Assembly (NCBI GenBank): GCA_013339765.2
Contig: CM023448.1
Span: 110,497,118-110,561,117, forward strand
Length of the DNA: 64,000 nt
Direction of reading: 5' to 3'
Source of the DNA: Haemaphysalis longicornis
Taxonomy: Eukaryota; Arthropoda; Arachnida; Ixodida; Ixodidae
Shown here: positions 63,422 through 64,000 of the stretch, piece after piece
How the letters are laid out: every line of letters starts with the position of its first letter
How positions within the stretch are numbered: the stretch's first letter is position 1
Translations under genes and position numbers: made by a program
Notes under the pieces: model-generated
Told to the model about the DNA's origin: nothing
Seen by the model: only the letters and a program-made list of their open reading frames with translations
Databases searched by the model: none

Positions 63422-64000
63422 TGAACTGTTAGATGGCGATTCCACCCATTTCCTTGTAGTGTCAACACAATTTTATACGATCTCTGGATAGAGCGAAAGA
63501 GTTGTGACACACTGTGCAGCTGCAGTTTTTTTTTTCTTTTTGGGGGGGTTTGAAGAGTGCGGAAAAAATAGTTAATGATTGAGGTCATGACCTATTAAAA
63601 AAATTTTGTGCCCTTCCACTCTGTGAAGAAGGATTACCTGCAAAGGAGCAGACCCTCTACGGAGTGCACGAAACAAAATACATTTGTTTGTAATTTACCA
63701 CTGAGCATACTTCCTAGCCAATTACCAGAATAAAATTTGGAACAGACCCGAGCTTTATCCTAGCGGACAAACGTAGAGCTGTCTCTTTCCCTCCAGCGTT
63801 GTAGGCATCTTACTGTTTGTGTAACACGCCAACCCAATCCACTCCACCACCAGATGACACCGGACCGGTCGCATTAGGCTGCTTTACGGGCACGTTGAAT
63901 CTCACGCTAACACAACGCACATGTCATCATTAAGGGCATGAAACCTATATCTGCGCGTGCCCGCCCTCCCCCTCCCCCCCTACTACCCTCTTCACCCGAT
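63422..64000. other. Unassigned DNA with a repeat block related to 17190
   Basis: 63605-63780 carries, in order, CCTTCCACTCTGTGAAGAAG, GAGTGCACGAAACA, ATACTTCCTAGCCAATTACC and CCGAGCTTTATCCTAG, diverged relatives of the block at 17190-17350. The end of the window is C-rich. Confidence 0.45.

Overview
The window looks like nuclear DNA of a chelicerate, most probably a hard (ixodid) tick. It is a gene-poor, repeat-dense stretch. The main reason for the tick call is the recurring tRNA-derived SINE (six copies here) whose head and body resemble the family described in ixodid ticks as Ruka. The mix of I-clade, L1/Tx1-like and RTE-like LINEs, Ty3/gypsy and BEL/Pao remnants, hAT and pogo elements fits the same call. 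No host protein-coding gene could be supported: every reading frame with recognisable content belongs to a mobile element and nearly all are broken. There is no sign of bacterial or viral genome organisation.

Layout. 1-2876: decayed 3' part of a Ty3/gypsy element (end of protease, part of reverse transcriptase, integrase, 3' LTR), with a 518 bp hairpin-bounded element inserted in its integrase. 2877-4368: a near-perfect palindrome of a 462 bp tRNA-containing unit, flanked on both sides by (TA)n. 4.4-19.3 kb: mostly unassigned DNA with several MITEs (7518-8023, 9757-10275), SINE copies, a 213 bp tandem duplication, an RTE-type LINE 3' end (14486-14999) and a recurring GGATTGGCC motif. 19369-22163: a non-autonomous hAT element with an 8 bp target duplication and inverted minisatellite arrays. 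22-30 kb: sparse, with a second hairpin-bounded element (24431-24826) and MITEs at 27894 and 28415. 30286-40020: a long L1/Tx1-like LINE (ORF1 with zinc knuckles; ORF2 with endonuclease, reverse transcriptase and C-terminal zinc finger), split at 33980-38921 by a 4.9 kb hAT insertion that has its own LINE and SINE passengers. 40.4-46.2 kb: fragments of I-clade and other LINEs and a BEL/Pao scrap. 46-55 kb: mostly unassigned. 55031-57905: (TA)n tracts packed with a tRNA-unit foldback, a short two-LTR element, a pogo/Tigger element carrying a third hairpin-bounded element, and another tRNA-unit copy. 58.7-63.4 kb: reverse partners of several families seen earlier, hAT-like ends, and a SINE with a 13 bp target duplication.

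The elements do not cooperate as a pathway. What the window offers is a record of nested insertion. Coding frames of the host elements fix the exact borders of two insertions (1584-2101 and 33980-38921). The most unusual items are the palindromic tandem tRNA-like array beside (TA)n, the hairpin-bounded element family, and the hAT element with mirrored minisatellites. All comparisons were made by eye; no database search or alignment was run.
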